A stretch of DNA of 64,000 nt from Aphelocoma coerulescens (taxonomy: Eukaryota; Chordata; Aves; Passeriformes; Corvidae), in contig NC_091013.1 of assembly GCF_041296385.1 (NCBI RefSeq), positions 11,422,001 to 11,486,000 on the forward strand, given 5' to 3'. Position numbers and translations under genes: made by a program. Under the pieces are notes generated by a model, which did not search any database, was not told the DNA's origin, and was given only the letters and a program-made list of their open reading frames with translations. This document shows, piece by piece, positions 41,432 through 54,100 of this stretch; position 1 is the first letter of the stretch; each line of letters opens with the position of its first letter.

Positions 41432-41774
41432 GAAAAGTTTCAATGTATGTCTCTCTGGTAAAGAATACTGATAAAAAATGCAATTAAGACCTACAAGCTC
41501 CTGGCATTCTGTAGGTGGCTCTGGGCCTCAAGAAACTACAAAGCTAGAATTATTTCTTTACTAGTTAGGAAGGACAGTTTCAAGCAATTACAGCTCTCAC
41601 TACATATTTCTCCATCCCAAACAGAATCCAGAGCTAAAGCAGCAACAGGTTCAAAGAGGGACTTCAGTGGCTCTCTTGGTCAGAACACTCAGCTGTTGCT
41701 GAGGAACTACTTGAATAACTCACAATAGCCACTTTATTTTCTTTTGCTTGTGAAAACTGTAGATATGATTGACT

Positions 41775-41798
41775 TTTCCTTTTTTTTTTTTTTTTTTT
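41775..41798 (+). repeat. Poly-T tract
   Basis: TTTTCC followed by about 18 T in the large intron. Confidence 0.95.
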
Positions 41799-43159
41799 AA
41801 CCTGAAGAATGTTGTTTCAGCAGATAAAAGCATTCAAAAGTCTTGCTGTCGAGGTTTTTTTATAAATCCTGTTTTCCTCTTCTTTCTGAACAGAATATAG
41901 TGGGTTTTCTTTGGTCTCTTGTGGGTGCTTGTCCATGTCAAAAAACTCTGCTCATAAATCATCACAACCAGTACCTTCTCCCAGTCTCCCTCTCAGGTGC
42001 ACTGCACAACACTGTACAAAGAATAGCAGATGATGTTCTGGATTCTAGAAAATGATAAATAATATACTTATTTTCTCAAACTTCACAAACAACTTCATAT
42101 GTCAGATCACACTTAAATGTAAATATCAACAGTCTTAAGGCACGGACATCAGTTCAAGTTAAATACAAAATCAACTTCTTGTGGCTCTTTCAGCTCCTAA
42201 CTGTTCATCCAGTTGATATCTTTGGACATAGAATTTAACGAAGGACATTGGAAAATGTTTCTTTACTGGAATGTCTCATAATAGCCTCTCTTTAACTGCT
42301 TTGGAAAGAGGGACTGCAGTGTTTGTACCATCATGAGGTAATTTGAGTGCATACATCCAATTCTCAGCTTTGGAGTCAAGCATATATATTAAATAATAAG
42401 TTGTGGGTTTATTTTCCATTGGTCAGCCTGACTACTTTTTTCCTCTCTTTTCTCTTTCTTCATAAGCAAGTCTACCATGGACTGAGTAGGCTGCAGGAAA
42501 TTATTTGTGTAGGGAGGTATTCTGAAAAATGCTGTAGAGATAGGCTGCATATGGAAGATTAAAAAAAAAAGAATAAATTGGAGCCTTTGAAAGTAGCATG
42601 CACAGTGTCACCTACACCTGGGTTTGTGCTAAGAAAACTGAGACTCCAACTTACAAACAGCAAATAATTAAACACTGTCATTCTCTGATGGTCTTTCTCT
42701 TCAGCACACACTTGAAACACTAGCAGTTCTAAGATTTTCATGAATTAATCTGCTCTGTCAGATCAGATTATATAATGGAAAATGTCATTTAGAAAAGATC
42801 CAGACTAGTTTGGCAAACACTTGAATGGGGGAAACTACTGCTCCCATGAAGCACTGTGGCACAACAGGATAAATACAACTGCAATAAACCACATCTATTA
42901 TGTAAATCAAAATACTTCAGTTTGGTTCTAAAATATATGACACCACTAGTCTGTTCAAATTTTCACCAGGAAAGCCATTAAGAATCACTGAAAATTGGAG
43001 CCCTGATGAACTGAACCTACTGATTATGAATAAAACAGATAAATAAAATCAACACCAACTTTCAGTTTTACTGCAGTAGAGCCTCTGATGCTAGAAAGGG
43101 ATTTTATATTTATTCATAATAGGCTTTTCTACATGAACAAAAGAATGAAAAAGAGTGAT

Positions 43160-43210
43160 TGATAGATATAGATATAGATATAGATATAGATATAGATAGA
43201 TATAGATATA
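43160..43210 (+). repeat. (GATATA)n microsatellite with GATA interruptions
   Basis: Repeated GATATA hexamers with GATAGATA at both ends, about 50 bp in all. The hexamers probably arose from a GATA tetramer repeat. Likely length-variable. Confidence 0.95.
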
Positions 43211-44729
43211 CCTAGTTTAAATGTGCTCCTGCTTTAGACCATGGTGTTCCTACCTTATATCAAGAAGGTGCAATGCAATGGATAGAGAAAATACTAATTC
43301 TTAGCATAACCTCAGAAAAAAAATTGCCATTTAATTAAGTATCATATGGACTAGTATCTGTTTATATAATTTTAAAATCCTGGCACATCAAATGTTTCTA
43401 TTGCATAAAAATGGAAATGCGTGCTGTTCCTAAGAGCACTAGGCTTCCTGCTTTTACACAGTAGTCATTACATTATGTAGTCTTTCTATTTCTCTTGCAT
43501 GTGTTAGTCCCCTGCTTTCCTAAGAAAACACTGGAACAAAATCCATTAGAACAAAACCCTCTCGTTCACAAAGATGAAAACGGAGAAACTCATTTGCTTC
43601 TCAGTGACAAATGTGCTGTTCTCTTGGACCATACATGTTCTGGAATATTCCACTGCTATTGATCAGCTTTCTTTCCACGTGAAAGGCAGACAGGCATTTT
43701 TTAGATTATACCTCAATATAATTGCAGATTGATAGACAATGCTTGGGGAAGGCAGCTGCACAAATGCCATCAATGGAATAAAAAAATCCAGCTAGCACTG
43801 CATAGGTGCTACCTGACTTTAAAGGAAAAAAGTTTAGAAATGGGGACAAGCTTGAATTCTTGATGCTGTACCCTGCTTTCTGACCTGTGGAGCAGAGGAT
43901 CTGAGTTACAAGATTTCCCTCAGGGAGAAAGATGTCTGGCCAAAGGCAGGATTCCTGCCACACATTCCTGGGCCACACAGCTCCGACCTCCTCACTCTGT
44001 ATGACAGCTCCTCTTCTATGGCTGTGCCTGCCTACTGCTCCAACCCCTTGTGTAAAGGGGGTGAAACCAGTCTCATTCTGGTTTTGACGTAGGTGAAGAC
44101 CAGTGAACTTCATTCCCCTCTGCAGAGAGTAGCTATTCTTGCGTCTCACATGCCAGAGCGAGAGAGTTGTTCTTGTACTCCTAAATAACACCTGACCAAG
44201 GGCTGGCTTCATGTTGGCTGTCATTCTTTAACAGGAAAATGACCTGGCTAGACTGAAAGTTCTGTAGGAAAAAGCAGAGCCTGATGTCCCTGTATGTGTT
44301 TGAAGTAAGTGCAATCCTGGGAATCGTAAAATGTGATTCTCCCAAAACTAGTTCCTTCTCAAGAACAATTTAATCATCAAATTATTTTGGTTTCCTGCAT
44401 ATTTTTGTCAGGAGGAGATGTTCTTGAATACTGGAAAGTCTCAATAGCAGCAAGGCTGAAATGATTTATCTTCTTGCAGCAGCCATATGGGCCTCGTTTC
44501 TCTAGTTCATCTTCATTCTCCTTTGGTTGTAATTTCCATGGTTGCACATGACAGGGTCCTGCCAGCTAAATTTCTGAGAGATTTAGGGGTCCTGTATCTG
44601 AAGCCAAATGCTTGAGGTCAGCAAGAGGGATATTAATTCTCTTTACTTATATAATTGTGAATTTCCTGACCAGTCTGCACAACCTGCCCTCCTTGTGCTG
44701 CATGCCCACCAGTGCTGTAATCTCTCCTT

Positions 44730-44890
44730 GTTGTATTGTTTTGTTTTGGTTGTTTTTTGGGTGGTTTTTGGTTTTTGTTTGGGTTTTTTTGTTTGTTTTT
44801 TTTTTTTTTTTTGTTTGTTTGTTTTTTTGGTTTTGTGTTTGGGTTTTTTTGTTGTTGATCTTGGGTGCTTTATTTATTTATTTATTTTTT
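44730..44890 (+). repeat. T/G-rich low-complexity tract, about 160 bp
   Basis: Long run of TTTTG, TTTGG and T homopolymer units ending in a TTTA repeat. The open frames across it (94-96 codons of mostly Phe, Val, Leu, Gly) are artefacts of base composition. Confidence 0.95.
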
Positions 44891-47800
44891 AATATTTTCT
44901 AAGTGTTCTGAGAGGCATGGGAGTTATGGCATTTCTAAAAAGTAGAAGAAAATGAAGGAACATTTCACCTTGTTCCATTCAAGCCCTGGGAATACAGAGT
45001 ACTGTCTACAATGTTGTTTGTGCTTTTAACAGTTTCTGCAGGTCTCAAAGCAAGGACTAAAAGCAGGGTTTGAGTGACAATAGAAATATAAGGTACGACA
45101 GCTGCTGGTTACAGGAACAGAGACAAATATTCATTTTGCAATATTTATGATACAAACTGTGCAAGGAGAGAGGTGGCAGGCTGGTGTCTGTGACAGAGCA
45201 GGTCTCTGCAGAGGTGCTGGTGCCACCACTCACCCAGTCCCCTGCCCCCAGAGCTGAGGCTGCCAGTCACCCCAAGCTGTATGATGGCTTTTTAATGTGG
45301 GCACCTGTCCACGAGGGACCACAGTAACTTTGAAAAACTCATTTGTGTTTGTGGCTCGGAGCTAGAATTCTAGTTCAGGTCTGGGGAGGAAGAAGAGGGT
45401 GTGTTAACCCTTGCACTCCATAGCCCATCACCAGCTCTAAAGAACAGCATTGCAGCTACAGGCTTTGATTTTTATTGATGCAATTATTTGCAAGTGCTGT
45501 TACAAACTACTGGCTAGTAAAACATTGATGGATTTTTAGAAAGTGCTTACTACAGTGTTTACTTTTAGTCCTTTGTCATCTAAATGGTATCCATCCTTTT
45601 AAAAATGTGTTGTAAATGCAGACATGAAAATTAGTATTATTTATAAAAGTCAAAAATGGATGGCCTTAAGCGTTAAGTATTGCATGATCAAATACCCAGC
45701 AAGTTTCCTGTATATGTTTAGTGTACACTCCCAATGGAGTGTAAATCCATACTTAAAGGAAGTCATATGGATTATCTGAGGTGGGGATAGTGAGGAGAAA
45801 AAAACCACTTTAAAACACTGTAATGGTAATTCAGGATCATTGATCTACAAACACAAAAAGGGGGAAAGAAAACAGTCATCCATACTGAATCCATACTGAT
45901 CTACTACCACAGCATCCTGTACCATTCAATAGCACGAGAAACAAATATCTAGATATGAGTGTCATAGTCCCTGAAAATAACCTTAATTTTATGATGAAAA
46001 TTTTGACAGACTTTAACTACAGCAATGCAAATAACAAAAAGCAATGTCATATGTTTGTCCTTTGTAAGCAGTTAGTCTGTCTGTTCTAACAGGATGTGCA
46101 TATAAAATAGGATCAGGAATCAGCTTCATTAGCACTGGGATAGAAAAAGAAAAAAAAAAATTAGGCCTTCTGATGGAAGTACAGCAATGTGCTTTTTAAA
46201 GAAAACATGCATTTATATAAGAATTTAAAAGATGTAAATTGGTATGATAAGAAGAAGCTAAGTGATCTAATGCAGTTGAGTGCTTTGCTTCCAACTTGTT
46301 ATCATTTATTTTCTCCACCTCTCAGTATAATCAAAGATAGCTAAAACTCAAGTTTGGAGAGAGCTGTTTGGGATTTTTTTTTTTTAAATGCATTAGATTT
46401 TGGATAGCAAGTATGTTGAACTATACTTCACATAAATTTTTGTCCTAAAACACTTTGTAATGTGAGACACTGAAGTTCAACTGCTAAATAATGAGCTCAT
46501 TTAAGAAGCATGAAAAAACAGAGGAAAATAATAAAAGGCAGAGGGAAAAAAGACAAAATTGCTCCTATTCAAGGCGGTCATTTAAAGAAGAAATGAGGAT
46601 TTTTTTCAAGACTGAGATGGCAGGCAGCACTTCCCTGGTGTCAAAGACAGGTAATAGGATGGCAGAGGGTGTTTGCTCCTTTATCTTTTCTATCTCCTTT
46701 CAGCCAGTCTCTAAAATGAATACCTGTCCTGATGAGTGTGAGGAAAAACCTAATTCAATAGAAACAGCAATAACTTTTCAATGTCCCGCTCATTTTTTCC
46801 CCCTTACTCTGCAACAAGGAATTCTTGTAAAAGCTATTTTCATTTTGAATGTTTAGGTCTGTATTGTGTGGAAGGAGTAGCTGAGAAGCAGAAAAAGATT
46901 GCTTTAGAGGTTAGGACCTGACCTCTTTGAGGATACGTACATGGAAAACTGGATGATGGTAATAAGGTACCTTTTAGACATGGGCTACTTGCACCTGCCC
47001 ACTGACACTGCAGTAGCCTAAATGCAGGTTCCAAAAAAAAGGCTGAGCTGAAAGAGGAGGATATTGCTGTTTCTCCTCAAAATAAAAGCCCCCAACACTC
47101 CTGTTGTCCCCTGTTCCCACAGCCACCCTGTCTCATCCCATCCCTCCTCCCCATCCTAAAGGTGTCCTGCAATGTCCAATACCTCCCTGCCTGGAGGCAA
47201 CTCCAGGCCTTGATCTCCAGCACCCAGGACAGGCAAGAGGCAGCCTGAACCCTGCTAATATGTAAATTCACCTTACACCTCAGTCTTCACACATAAATTT
47301 AGGAAGTCTGGAACCTGCCAGGTCCTTAACATAAGACGTCATTAAATATTATGAAATTACTTTGAGGTGTGATCATGAAAAATAAAAAAGTCAACAAAAT
47401 GAAGCAAAAGACTGCAGAAGAGGTGTGGGAGAACTAGTTGAGAACAGCCACTTTCCTTCATCCTTGAGAAAGATTCTATTGCTGTACATTTAAGAGTGGC
47501 ATTACTAATAAGAACTAGCTAAGAGCAGCAGTTTTCCTTTCTGAATAAAGTGAATCATTCCTAATATGATTAGCACATGTTACATACTAGAATGAATCTG
47601 AAATTTGAGTTTGAAAAGAGCATTTGTCGAAAAGGCAGAAGAAAAAGGTTGACATGACATTTTCTGCATAAATGAAGACTTTGAAGAAAAAACCTCTGCT
47701 TTCTATATTCATTCTAGAGGTATTTCTATTAAAAAGCTATTAGTTACTCAAATGTCACTTTTATGAATAAAAACTTATCTTGGTGACATGGGAAATATTG

Positions 47801-48379
47801 CAGATGAGCTCTTGTTTGTGTAAAGAACTGCAAACCCACAGATTTTCACTAAGAAAGACAAAAAATGCAGAGCTACTAGCTCACCCTTTCTCTAAGTGGG
47901 AACATGAAAAGCTCCAATACATTATTTAAAATTATAAAGGTAAATTGTTAAATTCACTAGACAGGAAAAAAAATCATATATTTGATGGGATTTTTACAGT
48001 TTTATTTATCAGCTGACCATAAATGAATAATTCATAGACTGGACACACCGGGTTCAACAGAATTAATTTTCTATATCTTAGGTAGGGGGATGAAAAGCAG
48101 AGATTTCCAGGAGACAGGATTTCTGATAAAAAAGATTTGCCATTTTATTGTATTGATTGTTTTCCTGTCTGCTAGTTTATTTAATTTGAATAGATCAGCA
48201 CCTGAGAGCTGTTAGACCAGGATAGTCATGAGACCAAGGCTGGCCTGTTAAACAAGATTTGGGATCTCTCCCAGGACTTGCAGAATCTGAATTCAAGTGA
48301 TGCAGAAAGCAGTTTGACAACCCAGTTGGACCTTGACCACCTTCAAGAGTTTTAAAATTCTTTTAAGGAGAATAAGTTA

Positions 48380-48384
48380 CTTGG
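48380..48384. repeat. Target-site duplication, left copy (CTTGG)
   Basis: Five bases directly left of the LTR start, identical to 49042-49046. The identity supports the chosen LTR borders. Confidence 0.8.
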
Positions 48385-49041
48385 TGTCTTGGGGTGACGT
48401 TATGATGTGTATCCCATATCGCTGCCTATGCCCAAAATTAATTTTTGTGCCTTTCTGTGCCTCTAAACTGAGCCTGAGAGGGGGAAGGAAAAAACTGAGC
48501 AAAACTTTTTCAGGGCAGTTTGCAGCTTGTTCAAGGTCACACAGAGATAGCAGGTTTTTTTTTCAGCTGCGGGAGGAGAGCGAGGAAGCACCCGGCTTGC
48601 TGCTTTCCAGTCAGCTTTTGACCAGTTGTTTCAGCTTCTGGTTCTCCGGAGAGAGAGAGACGGAGAGTTGGACTTTGTTTTTCCTTCTCTGGAATTCCGG
48701 ATTTTCTCCCTTTTATACTGGACTGTTTTTTTTCAACCTCAGAGCACATCGGGAGGACTTTCCACCGGGCACAGAGGGCCTGGCCCTGGCCCAAGCCCCA
48801 GAGCCGAGGAGACCAAAGGGAGGACTCTTAACACTTTCCCAGGTTTTTTTTTCCCTCCACAGTGAAACATTTTATTATTTAGCCTTATTTTCCTTTTCCC
48901 GTGTGTTTGGTAAATAAATAGTTTTATCTTCTTCACTTTCCTTCGAGGAAAATTTATTTTTTCCCGAACCTGGGGGGGGGGGAAGGGGTAGCTGTGCCTT
49001 CTCTCAGAGGATATATTTCTAAATTTGGCCAAACCGGAACA
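48385..49041 (+). mobile_element. Solo LTR of an endogenous retrovirus, 657 bp
   Basis: The element starts TGTCTTGGGGTGACGTTATG and ends AAACCGGAACA, the TG...CA ends typical of LTRs (TGT...ACA here). The 5-bp duplication CTTGG flanks it on both sides (48380-48384 and 49042-49046). Inside are a TATA-like TTTATAC near 48712 and an AATAAA at 48913-48918, both in plus orientation, so the LTR is antisense to the host gene. It is much GC-richer than the surroundings. No retroviral coding sequence or second LTR is present, so it is a solo LTR left by recombination. A 5-bp duplication suggests an ERVL-like group, but that is inference. The open frame 48333-48917 crosses the LTR edge and is chance. 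Confidence 0.87.
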
Positions 49042-49046
49042 CTTGG
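49042..49046. repeat. Target-site duplication, right copy (CTTGG)
   Basis: Five bases directly right of the LTR end, identical to 48380-48384. Confidence 0.8.
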
Positions 49047-51060
49047 GGATGGGGATCCCAAGGTTTTCCTGCTAGAATGCTTCATATCAATGATCTTGGA
49101 AAGTGTTATATGTCTTCTGGAAACACAGACTTTGAAAGTCCAGTTTGAGCTTCTCAAAGCTGTAGCTTGTAGACTGCCTCTCTGCTGACCACCTCAAGAG
49201 CCAGGATGCACCACGACCACTGGCACACTGGTCATGTTGGACAGCAAGGCTTCTTCCAAGATGAAAATTGTAGCTCACAGGAAATTCAGACCTCCAGCTC
49301 TACTAAGCAGGTACAAAATATCCCACGTGACTTTCAGTATTCAAGACCTGGGAATTGTAAGCTTGGTGATCTTTAAAGACTTGTCAAAAATCTAAGATGT
49401 TTGATTTACCAAAATGCTGAGAAGCCCATTTGTTCTGGCTGAGACTATCTTTTCCCAAAAATTACTGACCTCGACATTTAGATGTAGTTCCAGCTCTGCT
49501 ACATGTATTCTGTAGGACTTTGGGATACTCACTGTCACTTTCTGTTCTAATTTACCTGCCAGCAGGGCTCAGAGAAATTTGTCCTCTAATCCTCTGTTTA
49601 GTTTAATTAAATTACAAGGGCAGCAAGTCAATGAGATTTCACAACTCTCCAGCACCAGCTGAATGAATGGATAGGCCTGGGGATGTCCCACAGTAAGCCA
49701 ATATTCACAAAATAATAGCTAAAATCCTGAAAACAGTACAGCTGTAAAATGCTCTATTGGATCATCTGTGCTGCTTCTGTACCAGAGCTTGTTCATTCTG
49801 AACCCCACTGGTGTTATAAGTGTAGCATGCATTGCTACACTGGTAAATCTACCAGCCCTGTTTCCTCTGTGAAAATAGGATTTAAATTGCAATGGAACCT
49901 CCTTCTGGTGGAGGCCAGTAAGTGTCACTGTGATAACAAGCACTGCTAGTTAAATTTGTGATTGCTCATTTCTTCGTTCACTATTTCTTCATCTGTTTTC
50001 AAAGAGGTCACTTGTTTTTGGCAGGCTACTTGAAGAAGTGTGAAGAAAGGAGAATATTTATTAATGCATTTATATAAAGGGTGTCAAATTTAATGCAGTA
50101 TAATCTGTAGGGCAATATTACTTTCAACTTATTGGGAAAAGAATAAAATCAGAAGGCTAGGCACTGGAAAGGTCTCTAAACAAATTGGTAGTGAAACCTT
50201 AGCAGAGCACCCTTGTTATCACTCCGGTCTAGGCTATGCTTCTGCAATGAGGAAACTGCTTAACACTCTGCAAGCTCTGAGCTGACTCATATGCTTCAAA
50301 TAAAGCATTTACATAACTGTTTATAGGCTGGGGGCGTTGCATCATAAGCTCTATGGGGGAAGAGAATAATCTCTCCCATGCTCATTACACACCGAAAACT
50401 CCATTCCTTTTCTAGAAGTCTTCCTGCTTCTACTAGGAATATCTTTGCAGTTTATGTTAAAACACATCGTTTTACTTATTTTTTCTTTTCACTACTGACT
50501 TGTAGTAAACATAGTGCTTTTGGGACACTTTTGTACCAGAAAGGCAAAGGTAAGATGAAAAAACACAAAGCAGTAAGGATGCAAATCAGGGAAAACCAGT
50601 TGTAACGTGATTCATTGTATTAGGGAAGGAAATATATGTGGAAGAAAAATTGGTGCTGGACACTACTCTGTTAATCTTACATTGATACTACATATCCTTA
50701 ACCTACAATTTAGATGAAAAATTTAGCTGCATATGCTAGAGAAATAGGTATATGTTCTTACATGGATGTTCATGTGCTGCTTAATGGCTCAGGTACTATT
50801 TTAATACATCTTTTAAAATACAACCTGTAAGCATAATTACTCTTGTGAGTAGTATTGTAATAGTGATAAATTTGGACCCTAACACTATAATCTGATGGGG
50901 TTTTATTGGTTAGAGAACAGTATTTCCTAGAAGATGAAGATATGAAGAACTGGAAGCATTCATCTCAAAGTTAGGACAAATGCTTGTCCTGTCCACCTCT
51001 AATTAAAATCATTCTGACTTCCATGCTGTAAAACTGGTGTGTCTCCCATAAATTAATAGT

Positions 51061-51130
51061 TCAAAGAATCACAGAATATTTTGTGTTTGAAGGGACCTCC
51101 CAAAACCATCAAGTCCAACCTCCCTACAAT
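51061..51130 (-). mobile_element. CR1-type LINE, short 3'-end fragment
   Basis: Read on plus it starts AAGAATCACAGAATATTTTG, then GAAGGGACCTCC, CATCAAGTCCAACCTCCCT, which is the reverse complement of a CR1 3' end. The element therefore points to minus, the same direction as IL1RAPL1. About 70 bp can be aligned by eye; similarity fades after 51130. Confidence 0.85.
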
Positions 51131-54100
51131 GATTAAGAGGGTTCCTATTTTTTCCTGGTTTCACTGTTTTTCCTATTGCTGCAATCCACTGGGAAAACTT
51201 GGGTCCCCAAATTACATAAAATTTTGTCTGTTTATTTTTACAAAATGATTAGTTTCACATCTTCTTCTATGGATAGCATTTTGTATTTCTGTACTGTCTT
51301 TGTATAGACCACTTAAGGTATTGTGCAGTGTTCTTAAATAGTACAACAACTTTTCTGATACAAATGGCTGGGTCTATATTTTCTGTTCAGTTGAACACAA
51401 TTAATACACTTTTATGGCGACTAACATTGCGAGAACTGCCGAAGAACTATCCAGGCTGCCAGCAGAACTCCTATTCCAGTCTGGGATTTCACCCACTGTC
51501 TTCACAGCACCACAGCACTTTGCACAGTAATGTTCCATCTGTTTATGGCTGGCAAAATAACCCTCATCATCACCACTGCCCAGCTCAACAGCTGTAATAG
51601 TGTAATGAAACATAAAACCATTTAAGCCTCCTATTGCTGTGAGATAAATGCATGAGGACAATCCATAGAACTCCTTCTATGCAAAAAGGTGCATCGCTTT
51701 GGAGCCTTTTAAAATGGGCAAACAGTAGGGGAACGGAATCTGGGTGTTTATGTGGACTAAGAACAAGGAGGTTTTGTTGATCACTCCTCCACGGGTCTCT
51801 GAACAATTTTCACTGCTCACAACAATTACTGATGTGCTTCTTGTATTTCTCACTCATGATACCAAGTAGAGCCCTGTCCAGTGCTGCCTGTCTTCCCCAC
51901 CAAATACCATTGTGATGACCACAGACAAAAAACCAGTGTGGTGAACTGGGAAAAGAAATATGACAATAGATCCTTTGAAAGCCAAGATGGATGAGTAAGT
52001 CTTAGTCAGCTGGAGGAAAAGGCTGATTGTGAAGAGAGAAACAAAATGAACTCATACCTTGCCAGAGAGGATTTCATTTCTGGTGTTAGGGGATGAACAC
52101 TTCCTGGTAATTTGAAAGGTAGTCAGGGAAACGTGACTGCATGGAAACTGCTGCAGCAAAGACCTTTCAGACCACTGAGTCCACATCTTTCATGAAGGAT
52201 ATAGTTTTCATACTTCTAACATACTCAGTATATTTTACTGGAACTTAGCTTAAAGATCAGCAAGAAAGTAGTATAATTTTGAAAGAAGCCAGGACAAATC
52301 CTTTTCAATTAAATACTACAAAATTAGTTTTTTATTCACTATAAAATTCTCTAGAATTTATCCCCTTTATTGGTAGATTGAAATATACTCATTTTGGGAG
52401 ATTTTTAGTAGGAATATTTGCCCTCGTGGAGTAAATACATATTCCCATTCTCTTCCCAACTGCCTGATAAAACAGTTGTGGCAATGGTTCCTTTGCCAGC
52501 TTTGTCAGTAATCTCAGTGGCTTGCTTGGATACCATCCATACCTTCTTGTGAGGGTATGGGTAATAATTCAGTTTAATAATTCTGTCTTCCTCTTCTGAT
52601 TTCATGGAAAATATAAGGTTTCTAAACAGTAAAGATATGGTAAGAAAATCCTTTGGTTTTTTAATGCATAAAATGGAAGACTATCCAGAGACTAGAACAT
52701 CATGGGAATTGACCTATTTAGTAATGCTTCATAACTAATTCTTATCCTTCTAAGAAAGGCATCTTAAGTCAATTAAAAGGTTCATGCATATAAATTGCTT
52801 GGAGCTATTCAAGGATGATGATAAAAATATGGTGACATTTGTAATCCTGTTGGTAGAGAGGGGAACTTCTTTACAAATGGAAGAAACTGAGTGGGTGAAA
52901 GGCAGAAATACCCACTATAGACTCATTTGCAAAGAGAGACAGTCCAAACAGGGTTAATTTGCTCTCATTTAGAATTGTGATAATTCCAGTTACTCAGGAG
53001 ATGGCAAGGAACAGAATTCCCAGAAAAACACTATACAGACCATGACTATTCCTGCTTCCTCAGATGTGCACAAAGCTTTTACACAATTCACTTTGCCTTG
53101 ACAGTGATAGCTTCTTTTCAGTGAATGCCTAGTTATAGAAAGGAGGAAAGATGAAAAATTATTTGTGAGGGCAGATGAACTTTGGCTAAAGAAGGGTAGA
53201 AAAATATCAAGAGAGGTGTTTCTTACACTTTAAAATAAAGTTTTTCTATATTTTTTACTCTAACTTATTTTATTTTGGGAAATGACCCACCCTGACAAAG
53301 GAAGGATTTTTTAAAGAGGTTTAAAAACCTTGAGAGGAAATGCAACTTATTATTTTGTGCTGAAAGACATAGTTGGCTACCCCAAAATGAGACACTGCAT
53401 GACATCATAGTTACACCAAATATTCCTAAAAAGGTTATTTAATTTCAGCCCTAAAATGTGCACTCATTTCTTAGCCAAGTATTGATCCTTGGCAGATTCA
53501 AATCACAGGGGTTGAACTGTGCTCATTATTGTGAGAACAGACTTCTTTAATGTTTTAAGTTCCCATATCTAAATTGTCCTTCGTATCCTCAGGCAAATGA
53601 CATTTTTTACAGCAAGGAGGGAGGGAGAGGTATTGCATCTCCAGATACCTGAGTTCTGTCAAGGGGTGAGATGTGTAAACACAACCTAACATTCTATATT
53701 CCTTAAAGCTCCTTAGGCTCAGGTTAAGCTATCTCCTCTGAGTTATAATTTCCTTTTAAATATGCCATCTGAGTGACCTGTGACAGTTTACATGTTTGTA
53801 TGATCACTGTCATCTTGTGTCAATGAAAAGCAGTGTGGACATTTAATTACACAGAGCCTCATTAAGAATAAATGAGCATTATATGCAAAGACAAAAAAGT
53901 TAATCCAATAGAATATCATATTTAACAAAAGAAATTATAGGCTATTTCCAGCACCGTGAGAAAAAAAAACCCTAGTTTTAAATCCAGCTCAAATTTTTTT
54001 ATTCGTGAGCATTTTCATTATTTTTTACTATAGTTTGAATTCATAGAGTGGGAACATAACCATGAAAAACAATTTTTAAGTATAATTTGCCATATTAGAC

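Noticed and set aside
44608..44902. Two 94-96 codon frames rich in Phe, Val and Leu that look like membrane proteins
   Set aside because: They result from translating the T/G-rich low-complexity tract.
48333..48917. 194-codon plus-strand open frame, the longest after the terminal exon
   Set aside because: It starts in unique DNA and runs into the solo LTR, and the peptide has no domain. LTRs are non-coding.
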